DNA from: Candidatus Obscuribacterales bacterium
GTDB lineage: Bacteria; Cyanobacteriota; Vampirovibrionia; Obscuribacterales; Obscuribacteraceae
Assembly (NCBI GenBank): GCA_019637435.1
Contig: JAHBVO010000005.1
Coordinates: 558,001 to 622,000, forward strand
Reading direction: 5' to 3'
Length of the DNA stretch: 64,000 nt
Translations under genes and position numbers: made by a program
Notes under the pieces: generated by a model
What the model was told of the DNA's origin: nothing
Seen by the model: the letters and a program-made list of their open reading frames with translations, nothing else
The model's database searches: none
Part shown: positions 1-7,964 of the stretch, piece after piece
How positions within the stretch are numbered: the first letter of the stretch is position 1
Layout of the letters: each line of letters opens with the position of its first letter

Positions 1-484
1 CAGGATTAGGTTTTTCAACCTTAGCGTCGGCCACACGAAGCTGATCGATCGGGTCTAAGTAGGATAATTCATTCTTTCCAAAAGGCGATTTATAAGTTTC
101 CTTTTGAGGCGCGGAGCCGTTCTTAGATTTCGGATTGAGCCCAACAACGTCTAGCCCCGGAAGCTTAGTTCCGTTTTTTTGAGTGCCAGAGACATCGCCT
201 GAGTCTAGAAGCGGCGCCGACATACTGGCGCGCAAGGTTTCGGCGAGCGGAAAGTTTTTCACACCACTGATGAAATCAAAAAGGCTCGCAGACGGGAAAC
301 CAGCCGGTAGTGCAGAGCCCTGCCCGTCGGTCAGCGTGGTCGTTTTTGTGTCCAGTGAAGAAGGTGTCGGAGTAAATGCAGAACCCATCTCATCAAGCAG
401 GTCCCGAACAAATACTTTGTGCACGCCATCATCCGCAGCAGAAGGCGTAGCGCCTTGCTGCGCGGTATCCAGTGGTTTTGCCAT
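1..484 (-). CDS. Hypothetical protein, C-terminus cut by the window edge
   Basis: Reading the minus strand from an ATG at 484 gives 161 open codons running off the left edge, so only the N-terminal part is visible. The protein starts MAKPLDTAQQG, is rich in Ser, Thr, Pro, Gly and Asp, and shows no membrane segment or signal peptide, so it looks like a low-complexity soluble N-terminus. An in-frame GTG lies upstream at 523, so the start could be 13 codons earlier; neither start has a strong Shine-Dalgarno sequence. It lies downstream of the small membrane protein at 582-881 on the same strand and may be the tail of that gene run. I recognise no family. The apparent plus-strand reading frame over this stretch looks like its shadow. 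Confidence 0.6.
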   Translation of the reverse strand, partial: MAKPLDTAQQGATPSAADDGVHKVFVRDLLDEMGSAFTPTPSSLDTKTTTLTDGQGSALPAGFPSASLFDFISGVKNFPLAETLRASMSAPLLDSGDVSGTQKNGTKLPGLDVVGLNPKSKNGSAPQKETYKSPFGKNELSYLDPIDQLRVADAKVEKPNP

Positions 485-581
485 TTCGTTTATTCGACGC
501 CAGGGGAAGGGGTGTTGTCGCACCTCTAATCTAATGACAAGTTGTGAACAAAGTGTGTACTTTGCGAGGGAGATCTACGAT

Positions 582-881
582 TTAAAGTACGAACATCCAC
601 ATAGCGAAAGTCAGAATACCGAACAAGCCACCGATGAGAAGACCGTCGCGGACGTTATTCGGATTGTTGAGCCGGTGCTCGAAAAGAATCACCAGTATCG
701 AGAAGATCAAAAAATCCTTGGTCGCCAAAATACCGGCGGTCGTGAATTCCCGTGGCGGCAGTTCCAAGTAACTGCGCATAAGCACAGTGATACCGTTGAA
801 GCCAAGGCTGAGAATCAAGCCAAAAACAATCGCCTCAGGAAGCGTTGCTCTTCTTCGCTTCTTCTCCTGCTCTTTTTCCAT
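582..881 (-). CDS. Small integral membrane protein, unknown function
   Basis: This encodes 99 residues. A charged Lys/Arg/Glu cytoplasmic N-terminus (first 12 residues) is followed by three hydrophobic stretches, at about 17-35, 47-67 and 80-98, with an Arg/Asn-rich loop between the second and third. The ATG at 881 is preceded by GGAGG, with a short two-base gap. It lies 63 bases downstream of mqnE on the same strand, separated by a small hairpin, and ahead of the gene cut by the left edge. No family is recognised and the function is unknown. Membrane topology and the ribosome-binding site make it a credible real gene. Confidence 0.7.
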   Translation of the reverse strand: MEKEQEKKRRRATLPEAIVFGLILSLGFNGITVLMRSYLELPPREFTTAGILATKDFLIFSILVILFEHRLNNPNNVRDGLLIGGLFGILTFAMWMFVL

Positions 882-919
882 CGCCTCCGCGCTACCTCGC
901 GCATTTAACGTAGCCTCGC

Positions 920-938
920 CTTTGTCACGCTGACAAAG
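920..938 (-). terminator. Intercistronic hairpin after mqnE
   Basis: A perfect 8-base inverted repeat (CTTTGTCA/TGACAAAG) with a 3-base loop sits six bases downstream of the mqnE stop codon. No U-tract follows on the minus strand, so it is a weak terminator at best. It could instead attenuate expression or stabilise the upstream transcript before the small membrane-protein gene. Confidence 0.4.
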
Positions 939-944
939 CGACGT

Positions 945-2129
945 CTACCGAGAAGCTGCAAGCAGCGAATTCACTTTATCCTGGAGTGATTTCTCGTTGG
1001 TCTCAGGAGCGTCTACGACACGTTTGATGTTGTACACGGTATCGCGTTCTACAGGCGTATAGCCGGCTTTGCCAATGAGCTCTTCCATACGCTCCTTAGC
1101 CAGTTGCAGCGGTGTCTTGGCTCCAGCAGCATGAGTGATTTTCTCTTCCAAAATGGTACCGTCCAGATCGTCCGCTCCAAATGAAAGCGCTACCTGGGCG
1201 AGGTCTTCACCAAGTTGAATCCAATAGGCTTTGATGTGTGGGAAATTATCGAGGACCAGTCGGCTGATAGCGATATCGCGAAGAAGGTCATCATGGCTGG
1301 GTTCTCTAACCTCATCCTTGATGTTGGTGCCTTCGTAGTAGCACTTCAATGGTATGAAGCACATGAAGCCTTTCGACTTATCTTGCTGTTCGCGGAGCAA
1401 CAGCATGTGATCGACTTTGTTCTCGACTACTTCGCCTATACCGGTGAGCATCGTCGCCGTGGTGTTCAGTCCCATGCCATGAGCGATTCCATGGATCTCC
1501 AGCCAGGTGTGAGCGGGAGTTTTCTTCACGTCCATTTTGGCACGAACACCTTCGTCAAAAATCTCCGCGCCTCCGCCAGGCATGCTGTCGAGACCAGCTT
1601 TATGCAACCGTTCCAACGTTTCCGCGTAAGTAATTCCTTCCAGATTCGACAGATATTCGATCTCAACGGCTGTCATCGCCTTCAGATGAATGTGGGGAAA
1701 TTCTTTTTTGATTGCGGCGAGAACTTCCTCATAATAATTCAAATCGCAAATAGGGTTTAAACCGCCCACCATGTGAATTTCATTGATGCCGAGTTCGACG
1801 CCGCCGCGCGCCGCATCGAGCACCTGATCGACTGTCCATGAATAAGCGTTATTACCAGGATTGGCATAGGAACAGAATCTGCACGTCTCGACGCAGAAGT
1901 TGGTCGGGTTCAAATGCATGTTGTGAATGTAGTAGACGTAACGCTCTTTCTCTGGACCAGCAGCGCGTTTTCTTGCAAATTCGCCGAGCATTCCAACCGC
2001 GAGCAGATCATCATGATTGTAGAGACGAATCGCGTCTTCTCTCGTCAAACGAATGCCATCAACGACTTTTTGCGCGATGTCGGCGATTGCACTTTGAGCG
2101 CCAATCTGTTCCAGAATACCGGTTGCCAT
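945..2129 (-). CDS. mqnE: Aminofutalosine synthase, radical SAM (MqnE)
   Basis: This is a 394-residue radical SAM enzyme of the futalosine menaquinone pathway. The family joins SAM and 3-[(1-carboxyvinyl)oxy]benzoate to make 6-amino-6-deoxyfutalosine. The [4Fe-4S] motif CxxxCxxC is at Cys79, Cys83 and Cys86. Phrases typical of MqnE rather than MqnC or CofH are GLDSMPGGGAEIF in the middle, HIKAYWIQLG, LSFGADDLDGT, and VERDTVYN near the C-terminus. Length is near the family norm (about 370) and the ATG start gives an intact N-terminus. No other mqn gene is visible here, so the rest of the pathway must lie elsewhere. It sits 70 bases downstream of a DUF1189 membrane protein on the same strand. 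Its presence implies menaquinone-based respiration. Confidence 0.93.
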   Translation of the reverse strand: MATGILEQIGAQSAIADIAQKVVDGIRLTREDAIRLYNHDDLLAVGMLGEFARKRAAGPEKERYVYYIHNMHLNPTNFCVETCRFCSYANPGNNAYSWTVDQVLDAARGGVELGINEIHMVGGLNPICDLNYYEEVLAAIKKEFPHIHLKAMTAVEIEYLSNLEGITYAETLERLHKAGLDSMPGGGAEIFDEGVRAKMDVKKTPAHTWLEIHGIAHGMGLNTTATMLTGIGEVVENKVDHMLLLREQQDKSKGFMCFIPLKCYYEGTNIKDEVREPSHDDLLRDIAISRLVLDNFPHIKAYWIQLGEDLAQVALSFGADDLDGTILEEKITHAAGAKTPLQLAKERMEELIGKAGYTPVERDTVYNIKRVVDAPETNEKSLQDKVNSLLAASR

Positions 2130-2199
2130 TTGTAAATCCTCAACGTTTTCAATCTTGGAAAGTGCCTAGATCGTAACACGCATCGGGGTATCAGTTCCT

Positions 2200-3036
2200 T
2201 TAAGCCTGCAAGTTTTTCTCCGCCTCTAATGGCGGAACAGCCTGTGCGAGCGACCATTCGAAGGAAACAGAATTGACCTTAACACCGTAAATCAAATATC
2301 CAAGCGCGATAAGCACGGAAACGAGGTCCCAGGCGGGCAATCCAACACAGAGCAATTTCTGGCATGTGTCAATTATTAAGGCAGGCGTCATGGCAACTAT
2401 TGAAACCCTGACCAGTTGCGGATAGGTGAGCCGCCTCTTTGCAAACATTGCAATAACCTTGCCCACCAGACCGAAAAGAAGCGCCTGCAGGGCACAGAGA
2501 ATGAAGGACGAAATCCAAAAAACGCCCAGGACAACCACTCCGCTCCAGGTCGCGATAGCATCAAGAATCTTGGGATGATAGGTCCACTCCCACGTCTGGT
2601 CCTTCTCCTTCTCGAAATCGTAAATTTGCTCCTTTCCTTTCAGGTGAAACAAAATGCGCCGTTTCTCGACAAAAATCCCGTCAATGTTTGTGGGCGCGGG
2701 AGTTGGCGAATCGGTCATGTCGAAACTAATCAGTTTCCTGCCATTGCGCGGATCGCTGATTTGAAAAACTTGATCGGGTCGATCGAGCGTGGCGACGCCA
2801 TTTTTTATATCGATTCGCGGAATTTGAGAGACGACTGGTTTCAAATAATCCAGTACAAATTCGCGAACCAGAATGTGAACGTGAATCGAAGCGATAAACC
2901 AGAGCCCGAAAAGGAGACCGATTAAGTATCGAAATCCCAACCCTCGCCAGCAATGCGCGGCATCACGATAAACATCCTTCGAGTACCAACTTTTGTAGAC
3001 GGCTCTCCAGGGATCGATTTTCTTGATGATTGTCAT
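2200..3036 (-). CDS. DUF1189-family membrane protein
   Basis: This encodes 278 residues. One membrane segment lies near 34-55. A roughly 110-residue extracytoplasmic domain follows, containing the phrases IPRIDIKNGVATLD and KEQIYDFEKE. Two to four further membrane segments follow at about 160-190, 205-225 and 230-255. This order, and the wording of the outer domain, match the DUF1189 family, whose biochemical role is not known. The gene starts at an ATG 16 bases after the GNAT gene and precedes mqnE, so the three are probably co-transcribed. The C-terminal 20 residues are Ala/Glu/Pro-rich and probably unstructured. Confidence 0.8.
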   Translation of the reverse strand: MTIIKKIDPWRAVYKSWYSKDVYRDAAHCWRGLGFRYLIGLLFGLWFIASIHVHILVREFVLDYLKPVVSQIPRIDIKNGVATLDRPDQVFQISDPRNGRKLISFDMTDSPTPAPTNIDGIFVEKRRILFHLKGKEQIYDFEKEKDQTWEWTYHPKILDAIATWSGVVVLGVFWISSFILCALQALLFGLVGKVIAMFAKRRLTYPQLVRVSIVAMTPALIIDTCQKLLCVGLPAWDLVSVLIALGYLIYGVKVNSVSFEWSLAQAVPPLEAEKNLQA

Positions 3037-3052
3037 TCGTCCCGTCTTGTGG

Positions 3053-3622
3053 CTAACGGTCTTGCCAGTCTTTATTCGTCAACGAAGTGAGAATATGATC
3101 GCGCCATTTGCCGTTGAGGTAAAGGTAGTCACGCGCATAGCCTTCCACTTGAAAGCCCAATTTTTTCAAAACACTCGCGCTTCGCTCGTTGGTCGGAACA
3201 TAGTTTGCCATAATTCGGTGCAGATTCATCTCGTCGAACGCGAAAGTGATGGCCGCACCAAGAGCCTCGGTCATATAACCGCGCCCTTGCTTGCTCTTGT
3301 CTAAGCCATAACCGAGATAACAGAATTGAGCCGCCTTGCGAAAAATCTGGGTAAAATTGGCAGTTCCGATTACGATATCTGTTTTAGCCTTTTCAAAAAT
3401 AAACAGTCGGCAGGTGAGGTCACTTTCAAACTCTTCGAGATTGGCGCTCAGCTGTTTCTCCCAGTATGGAACTGTGAGGTAACTCTCCGGCCAACTGGGG
3501 CTATGCTCTTCCAAATGAACACGATTGGTCTCAAAATATGCCACCACCCGCGAAGCCTCTTCGGGTTGGCAGAGTTTTAAAACCAATCGCTCTGTAGCTA
3601 ATTCAACATTTCGTGACTGCAA
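3053..3622 (-). CDS. GNAT-family N-acetyltransferase, RimJ/RimL type
   Basis: This is a 189-residue acetyltransferase. Typical GNAT_3 features are the opening LATERLVLKLCQPEEA, the acetyl-CoA-binding loop QGRGYMTEAL (about 124-133), and LHRIMANYVPTNERSASVLKKLGF, which is split here into the LHRI and NERSASVLKK motifs. The C-terminal phrase Y...LNGKWRDHILTSL is usual for RimJ-like enzymes. The family acetylates ribosomal-protein N-termini, aminoglycosides or small metabolites; the substrate cannot be read from sequence. The start is a TTG (3620-3622), chosen because the family alignment begins immediately. It is followed at 16 bases by the DUF1189 gene. Confidence 0.85.
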   Translation of the reverse strand: MQSRNVELATERLVLKLCQPEEASRVVAYFETNRVHLEEHSPSWPESYLTVPYWEKQLSANLEEFESDLTCRLFIFEKAKTDIVIGTANFTQIFRKAAQFCYLGYGLDKSKQGRGYMTEALGAAITFAFDEMNLHRIMANYVPTNERSASVLKKLGFQVEGYARDYLYLNGKWRDHILTSLTNKDWQDR

Positions 3623-3670
3623 TTTGATTGCCTGCTATCGGCGTGACCAGTTCAATCTCGGGGGTTGAAC

Positions 3671-4408
3671 CTAATCGCCGAGCCAGTATGCGTCGCGTCT
3701 CGCCGCGTTGGCGCCCATACGCTCTTCCAGTTCGTTGAGAACTTGAAGCATAGGATTACTCGAGGTAATTTGAACTTCTTCGGAAACTTCATCCGTCACA
3801 TCTTCTTCGGGCGCAAAAGAGGTGGTAGGAGCAAAATCGATCTCTTCTTTCGAGCCAAACATCGGCAGTGCCGGTCTTCGCGCCGAAGTATCGTCGAGGT
3901 CGTCCAGTGGATCTACTTTGAAGTGAATGCCCGAAAGCGAGACGGACTCTTCGTAAAATAAGTTATCGTCCTGACGGCTGAACGCCATGAAAGAGTCTTC
4001 AACGGCAGGCAGCGCGCCGATTGGATTTTCGTCCGTTTCGTAGTGAACTTCTTTCAGCCTGCGGTCGAAATCGACGGCGTTGAAAGAACCTGTTTCCGTA
4101 CATTCTTCGCGATTGAACCACTTATTCACAGCCTGGCGATTCTTTGAACGAAGGTTCGAAACCTCGGCGAGGTTGACCTCGCTGGTCATGCGGCGGCGAA
4201 CTGCATCCATGGCAAAAGCGCCGGTCGATTCGGCTCCTTCAGCACGAGAACGCATCTGAACCAGCTTTCTGCGAGTTCTGTCGAGTTCACTGAAATCGAG
4301 CACATCATCATTCTTAGCGAGGTTGCCTTCAAATCTCTGGCTAATGCGATTCCACAAATACTTCATTTTGTCGAACACTGTTTTGATTCTCCCAGCAAGT
4401 AGAGTCAT
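3671..4408 (-). CDS. Hypothetical acidic protein
   Basis: This encodes 245 residues from the ATG at 4408, which has GGAG nine bases upstream. A longer frame starting at TTG 4426 is less likely. The first 30 residues are hydrophobic and basic (TLLAGRIKTVFDKMKYLWNRI), which could be an amphipathic helix. The remainder is charged with acidic patches and no cysteine cluster, membrane span or recognisable domain. It ends with an Arg/Ala/Tyr-rich tail. It precedes the GNAT gene by 48 bases and follows a 270-base gap after the NurA-like gene, so it may head the run down to position 1. No family is recognised. Confidence 0.6.
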   Translation of the reverse strand: MTLLAGRIKTVFDKMKYLWNRISQRFEGNLAKNDDVLDFSELDRTRRKLVQMRSRAEGAESTGAFAMDAVRRRMTSEVNLAEVSNLRSKNRQAVNKWFNREECTETGSFNAVDFDRRLKEVHYETDENPIGALPAVEDSFMAFSRQDDNLFYEESVSLSGIHFKVDPLDDLDDTSARRPALPMFGSKEEIDFAPTTSFAPEEDVTDEVSEEVQITSSNPMLQVLNELEERMGANAARRDAYWLGD

Positions 4409-4680
4409 GTTCAAAAGCTCCAACAAATGACTCCGGCGCCAATCAACATCCCAACCTTAAGCGCAGCGAAGTCCGAAGTAAATGGGGATTGTACGTACTT
4501 CGCAGCCGAGAATTAATGAACTAAACCAAAATTTAGCTTGACAACAACCTCAACGTTCTACCGAAGGCTCTTTTGAATCCCGCGCGGTCAAGATTAAAGC
4601 TAACCTTCAGGCAGAGTTTATAAGTACCTGGTAACTACTTGGTCCTAAGCGACAGCAGCACACAGTGAATACTTAGCGAT

Positions 4681-5868
4681 CTAAACAAAACCGGATCGTT
4701 TCTTCGATTCTTTCGGACTGACGCTGACGCGCTTCACTCCGAGTGATACTAGATGCCGTTTGATCATCTCGAAAAACTGTTCGCGGTCGGCGCCACGTAT
4801 GACTGCAAGGTTGTGAGCCTCCGACAATGCAACTGGATAGCCTCGTCCCTTGATAGCTTGAGACGCCACTACCGCGCAAGCTACTTCTCGCAGGATAAAG
4901 TTGTCGACCAGCCAGCGCGGGCACTCAATACGAGCAATTTCACTGCCCACATTCAGGTAGGAGAAACAGATTTGCTGCTCGTTATCGAAAAGCTTGGAGA
5001 TGGTCTGCGCTGTTAGACAAAACGAGCTTCGGTAGCCGGCCGGCAACTTTCCGGTCAACAGCTGCCTGTCCGTCAAAGGCCATATTTTGGAGCAGGGGAA
5101 ATTCTCTTCGTTGAGACCGGCGCAATAGTCGCGACAGCTGCTTGTCTCGTACGGACAGATATTGGTGCGCAGCATGTTCACAATTTCAGAACTGCGGCTA
5201 TGGCTGATGTAACCAACCAACGGAATGCCTGCGGATTGCAAGCCGCGAGTGCATTTTTGCATGCGGGTGAGGAAAGCGTCCTGATACCCCTGGGGCATCT
5301 TATCCACCGACCAGGGAATCAACGAACCGTCGTACAGCGCAACGACGGACAGTCCCCGAGTTTGCGCCGAGAGTGCATGCTCGACCAGAAGTTCAAGTTC
5401 GTAAATTGTTCGCTCGAGTGAAACAAAAAGTTCGTCGATATGAACACGTCGTCTATCGACGAGCGGATACAAATCCTCTGGTCTATGATGCAGTCGCGGT
5501 GCGCTTTCAAGAACAGACGGCAGTTGCTCACCGTAAGAAATAATTGCATAGCCGGCGTTGAGCAGATAGCAATTGTGCACTTCGTGATGGCTCGGCATGA
5601 TCTGCGATCCATCAACTCCTACGACCGTGTACTTCGCAGGAGGTTTGTCTATTTTAAAATCGGCGCCGAACGTTTCTATCGGCGTCGCTACTGGCCACAA
5701 AACCCAACCAGAGTTTTTATCGAGTCTGTTTGAAAATTTTTCCTCTTCTCTGATCGCAGAATCAAGCGCTTCGACCGCTCGTTCCAGAACCTCCTTGTGT
5801 TCAGCTTCTCGAACGGCATCCACTCCAACTTCCTGAATTTGTTTAAAAATCTTCGAGAGGTCAAGCAT
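4681..5868 (-). CDS. nurA: NurA-like nuclease
   Basis: This encodes 395 residues from the ATG at 5868, which has GGAG seven bases upstream; frames starting at 5883 lack this. The NurA fold is indicated by the metal-binding aspartate motif VVGVDGSQI (Asp86), a second acidic strand VVALYDGSL (Asp180), the following VGYISHSRSSEIV, and a C-terminal LSEAHNLAVI with a conserved His. NurA is a 5'-3' exonuclease/endonuclease that in archaea works with the HerA ATPase in end resection; related single proteins occur in cyanobacteria. No HerA gene is seen in this window. The coding sequence overlaps the upstream pseudokinase gene by eight bases, indicating translational coupling. Two CxxxC/C-rich loops around residues 243-260 are unusual and could bind metal. 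Confidence 0.8.
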   Translation of the reverse strand: MLDLSKIFKQIQEVGVDAVREAEHKEVLERAVEALDSAIREEEKFSNRLDKNSGWVLWPVATPIETFGADFKIDKPPAKYTVVGVDGSQIMPSHHEVHNCYLLNAGYAIISYGEQLPSVLESAPRLHHRPEDLYPLVDRRRVHIDELFVSLERTIYELELLVEHALSAQTRGLSVVALYDGSLIPWSVDKMPQGYQDAFLTRMQKCTRGLQSAGIPLVGYISHSRSSEIVNMLRTNICPYETSSCRDYCAGLNEENFPCSKIWPLTDRQLLTGKLPAGYRSSFCLTAQTISKLFDNEQQICFSYLNVGSEIARIECPRWLVDNFILREVACAVVASQAIKGRGYPVALSEAHNLAVIRGADREQFFEMIKRHLVSLGVKRVSVSPKESKKRSGFV

Positions 5869-7288
5869 GCACATTCTCCGCAAAATATTTCAACTGCGTT
5901 CGCAGTTTGTACGGTGAGCTAAGCGAGTTATCATCAAGTTTTCGAAGGAAGTCTGTGAAGCGCCTGTCGTCCGAATCTGATCTGCAACTCGCGTCCAATT
6001 TCACTATAAACTCAAACAGCCCATGCATCAAGTTGCGCGGTGGCGGCGTCTCGTCATTGCTGAAGAGCTTCGCACCCATAAGATATTCCGGTTCGTAGTT
6101 TGCGACAATAATTCGCTCCGACGGACGTCCCATGTCGCACACGAAAATTTGAATGTTTTCAAACGAGCTTGGCACTGCCGGTGGTGACATCGCTTGCATA
6201 AACACCAGCGCATTAAGAATCTGGTTCAACCAGGAAACCAGAGTTTCAGTATCGACCTTGAGCTTATTTGCGTTTTCACTTTTCAAGTCGATTCCGTCAG
6301 TTGGTGCGGCGATCAGAATCATCGTCCCATCTCTGCGAGCGTAAAAATCAGACAGTCGACTGATATTGGGATGGTCGACGTTCTGGAGGGCACGTAACCG
6401 ACGCAATAAGTTTCCAAACAAAGCACTATTTGTGGTGGCATTCACGATATCTTCACTTTCGAAAATCTTCAGTTCGCGAGATTCGACGGGAGCACTTTCG
6501 TTCCACAAGTCATGCATAACTCTGTGCTTGTCGGTCTTGTAACGCTGCAGCCAGCCGTCCAGGTTGCCACGGAAGAGCGGCTCAAGATGCGACTCATCGT
6601 CATCTTCAAGACAGCGCAGTCGCCCTTTCCCGTCAATCGTGTAGCCAATGCTGTTATAGATCGACTCACAATCGACGATAGTCTCGTTACCTTCTAGAGT
6701 GGTTCTCGAAGCGGACGATATAACTTTGACGAAAGCACTGGGATGGATAAATCTTGTTTTTACTCGAATCTTGGAATTGCTGATTCGTTCTGCAACCCGC
6801 TTCATCGCCGTATTGGCGTCATCAAAAGAAGTATATGGAGTCAATATAAGATAGTGAGCCGGCTCGATAAAGCTGATTCGATCTTCGGACCGAAGGAACT
6901 TGAGGAGCACATTCACGACGGCTTTATCGAGCTGCTCTTTCTCTTGGTCCGAAGCGGTTTTATACTCAAGAACCGAGAGCGATGCAAGACAGAACTCTCG
7001 ACCGTCTTTCTGCGCACGACGACAATAACGGCTGAGAATTTCTTGAAACGCCTCTGAGCTGAGAGGGCGCCTGGGTGAGTTCGGCGGTGTGGTACGGTGT
7101 TCAGTTTTAGACCTACCTGAACTCTTATCTGCAACCTCATCAATTAGCTTAGGTGCACGCCTGTCAAAAATTCGACTCGGTTCCGGCACCAGTTTCTGAG
7201 CGGATTCTTTATTTCGCTTATCTTTGTCTTTCAAACCCACTCTCCGATGGCAATCGTATTGAGGAAGCCCATAAAAGGAGCTTTCCAA
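5861..7288 (-). CDS. Degenerate GGDEF-like domain plus pseudokinase protein
   Basis: This encodes 475 residues if it starts at TTG 7288; a GTG 17 codons in is an alternative, so the N-terminus is uncertain. After a basic, disordered first 75 residues, residues about 78-190 look like a diguanylate-cyclase fold, but the GGDEF signature position reads EPAHY, so catalysis is unlikely. Residues about 255-470 resemble a protein-kinase fold: RELKIF as the beta-3 lysine strand, then HPNISRLSDFY, then a hinge-like TMILIAAPTDG. The catalytic HRDLKPEN region reads AVPSSFENIQIF, lacking the HRD aspartate, so this is read as a pseudokinase. Domain assignment is by pattern, not search. Stop and start codons overlap the nuclease gene, suggesting a joint function. 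Confidence 0.6.
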   Translation of the reverse strand: MESSFYGLPQYDCHRRVGLKDKDKRNKESAQKLVPEPSRIFDRRAPKLIDEVADKSSGRSKTEHRTTPPNSPRRPLSSEAFQEILSRYCRRAQKDGREFCLASLSVLEYKTASDQEKEQLDKAVVNVLLKFLRSEDRISFIEPAHYLILTPYTSFDDANTAMKRVAERISNSKIRVKTRFIHPSAFVKVISSASRTTLEGNETIVDCESIYNSIGYTIDGKGRLRCLEDDDESHLEPLFRGNLDGWLQRYKTDKHRVMHDLWNESAPVESRELKIFESEDIVNATTNSALFGNLLRRLRALQNVDHPNISRLSDFYARRDGTMILIAAPTDGIDLKSENANKLKVDTETLVSWLNQILNALVFMQAMSPPAVPSSFENIQIFVCDMGRPSERIIVANYEPEYLMGAKLFSNDETPPPRNLMHGLFEFIVKLDASCRSDSDDRRFTDFLRKLDDNSLSSPYKLRTQLKYFAENVHA

Positions 7289-7421
7289 GATCAGGTGCGC
7301 TGCTTGGCGGACCCAAGAATTGAAGTATCTATAACTAATTTTCCCAGAAATCGCTGTCTGAAGCGAATGCTATATCTTGTACAATCAGCTAGTTCAAACA
7401 GATTTTCGGGGCTTCTTCGCA

Positions 7422-7880
7422 ATGGCAAGGATTACAAGACTCTTTCCCAAAGACATGGAACTCAAGCCGACATTGGCTGGCCGAGTCAACCAGATCCGGG
7501 AATTCAGAAACCTGACCATTCGTGACCTTGCCAAAGACACTCGATTCACAACAGGACGAATCGAAGACATCGAATCGGGTCTGGAAACCTGGCTCTCATC
7601 AGCGGACAGGCAGATCCTTGCCACAGCGTTGAGAATTGACCCTCAAGTTCTGAAAGACGTTGAAGTTCGTGCGGTTGAAGAGGAAGCGACAATCACCGAA
7701 GTTCCAATTGCAGTTTTGGAAGACCTGGCAGATGCTGTATTGCACGGAGAGCGCGATATTCCGTGCCCACGCTGCAAGACCATGTTGAACTGTTCGATCC
7801 AGGAAGGAATTGATTTAGAAAACAATCAGATTTTCTTGCCGATGGCTTACTGTCCCAAGTGTCCGTTCGTTCTCAAATAG
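7422..7880 (+). CDS. XRE-type helix-turn-helix protein with C-terminal zinc ribbon
   Basis: This encodes 152 residues from the ATG at 7422; an upstream TTG at 7377 is in frame but less likely. Residues about 14-72 form a Cro/C1-type HTH (AGRVNQIREF, IRDLAKDTRFTTGRIEDIESG). The C-terminus has CPRCKTML and YCPKCPFVL, two CxxC pairs spaced about 30 residues apart, so a zinc ribbon is likely. This is probably a DNA-binding regulator, but its target is unknown. It is divergent from the pseudokinase-NurA unit across a 133-base gap and convergent with the Clp-N gene, so it could regulate the divergent unit. That link is inference. Confidence 0.75.
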   Translation: MARITRLFPKDMELKPTLAGRVNQIREFRNLTIRDLAKDTRFTTGRIEDIESGLETWLSSADRQILATALRIDPQVLKDVEVRAVEEEATITEVPIAVLEDLADAVLHGERDIPCPRCKTMLNCSIQEGIDLENNQIFLPMAYCPKCPFVLK

Positions 7881-7897
7881 CACCGCATCTGGTGCTA
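7878..7897 (+). terminator. Hairpin over the stop codon of the HTH gene
   Basis: TAGCACC and GGTGCTA form a perfect 7-base stem with a 6-base loop, and the stem includes the TAG stop codon. No U-run follows, so efficiency as an intrinsic terminator is doubtful. It lies between convergent genes, where a terminator would be expected. Confidence 0.35.
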
Positions 7898-7964
7898 TCA
7901 TTCCAGGTTCGCCGGGAGCCTTCTGAGTTATTGACCATCGAGTAACGCGTTAGCGCAATGGAAA

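Noticed and set aside
183..908. 241-residue plus-strand reading frame
   Set aside because: Antiparallel to two better-supported minus-strand genes; no domain, Ser/Arg-rich shadow composition.
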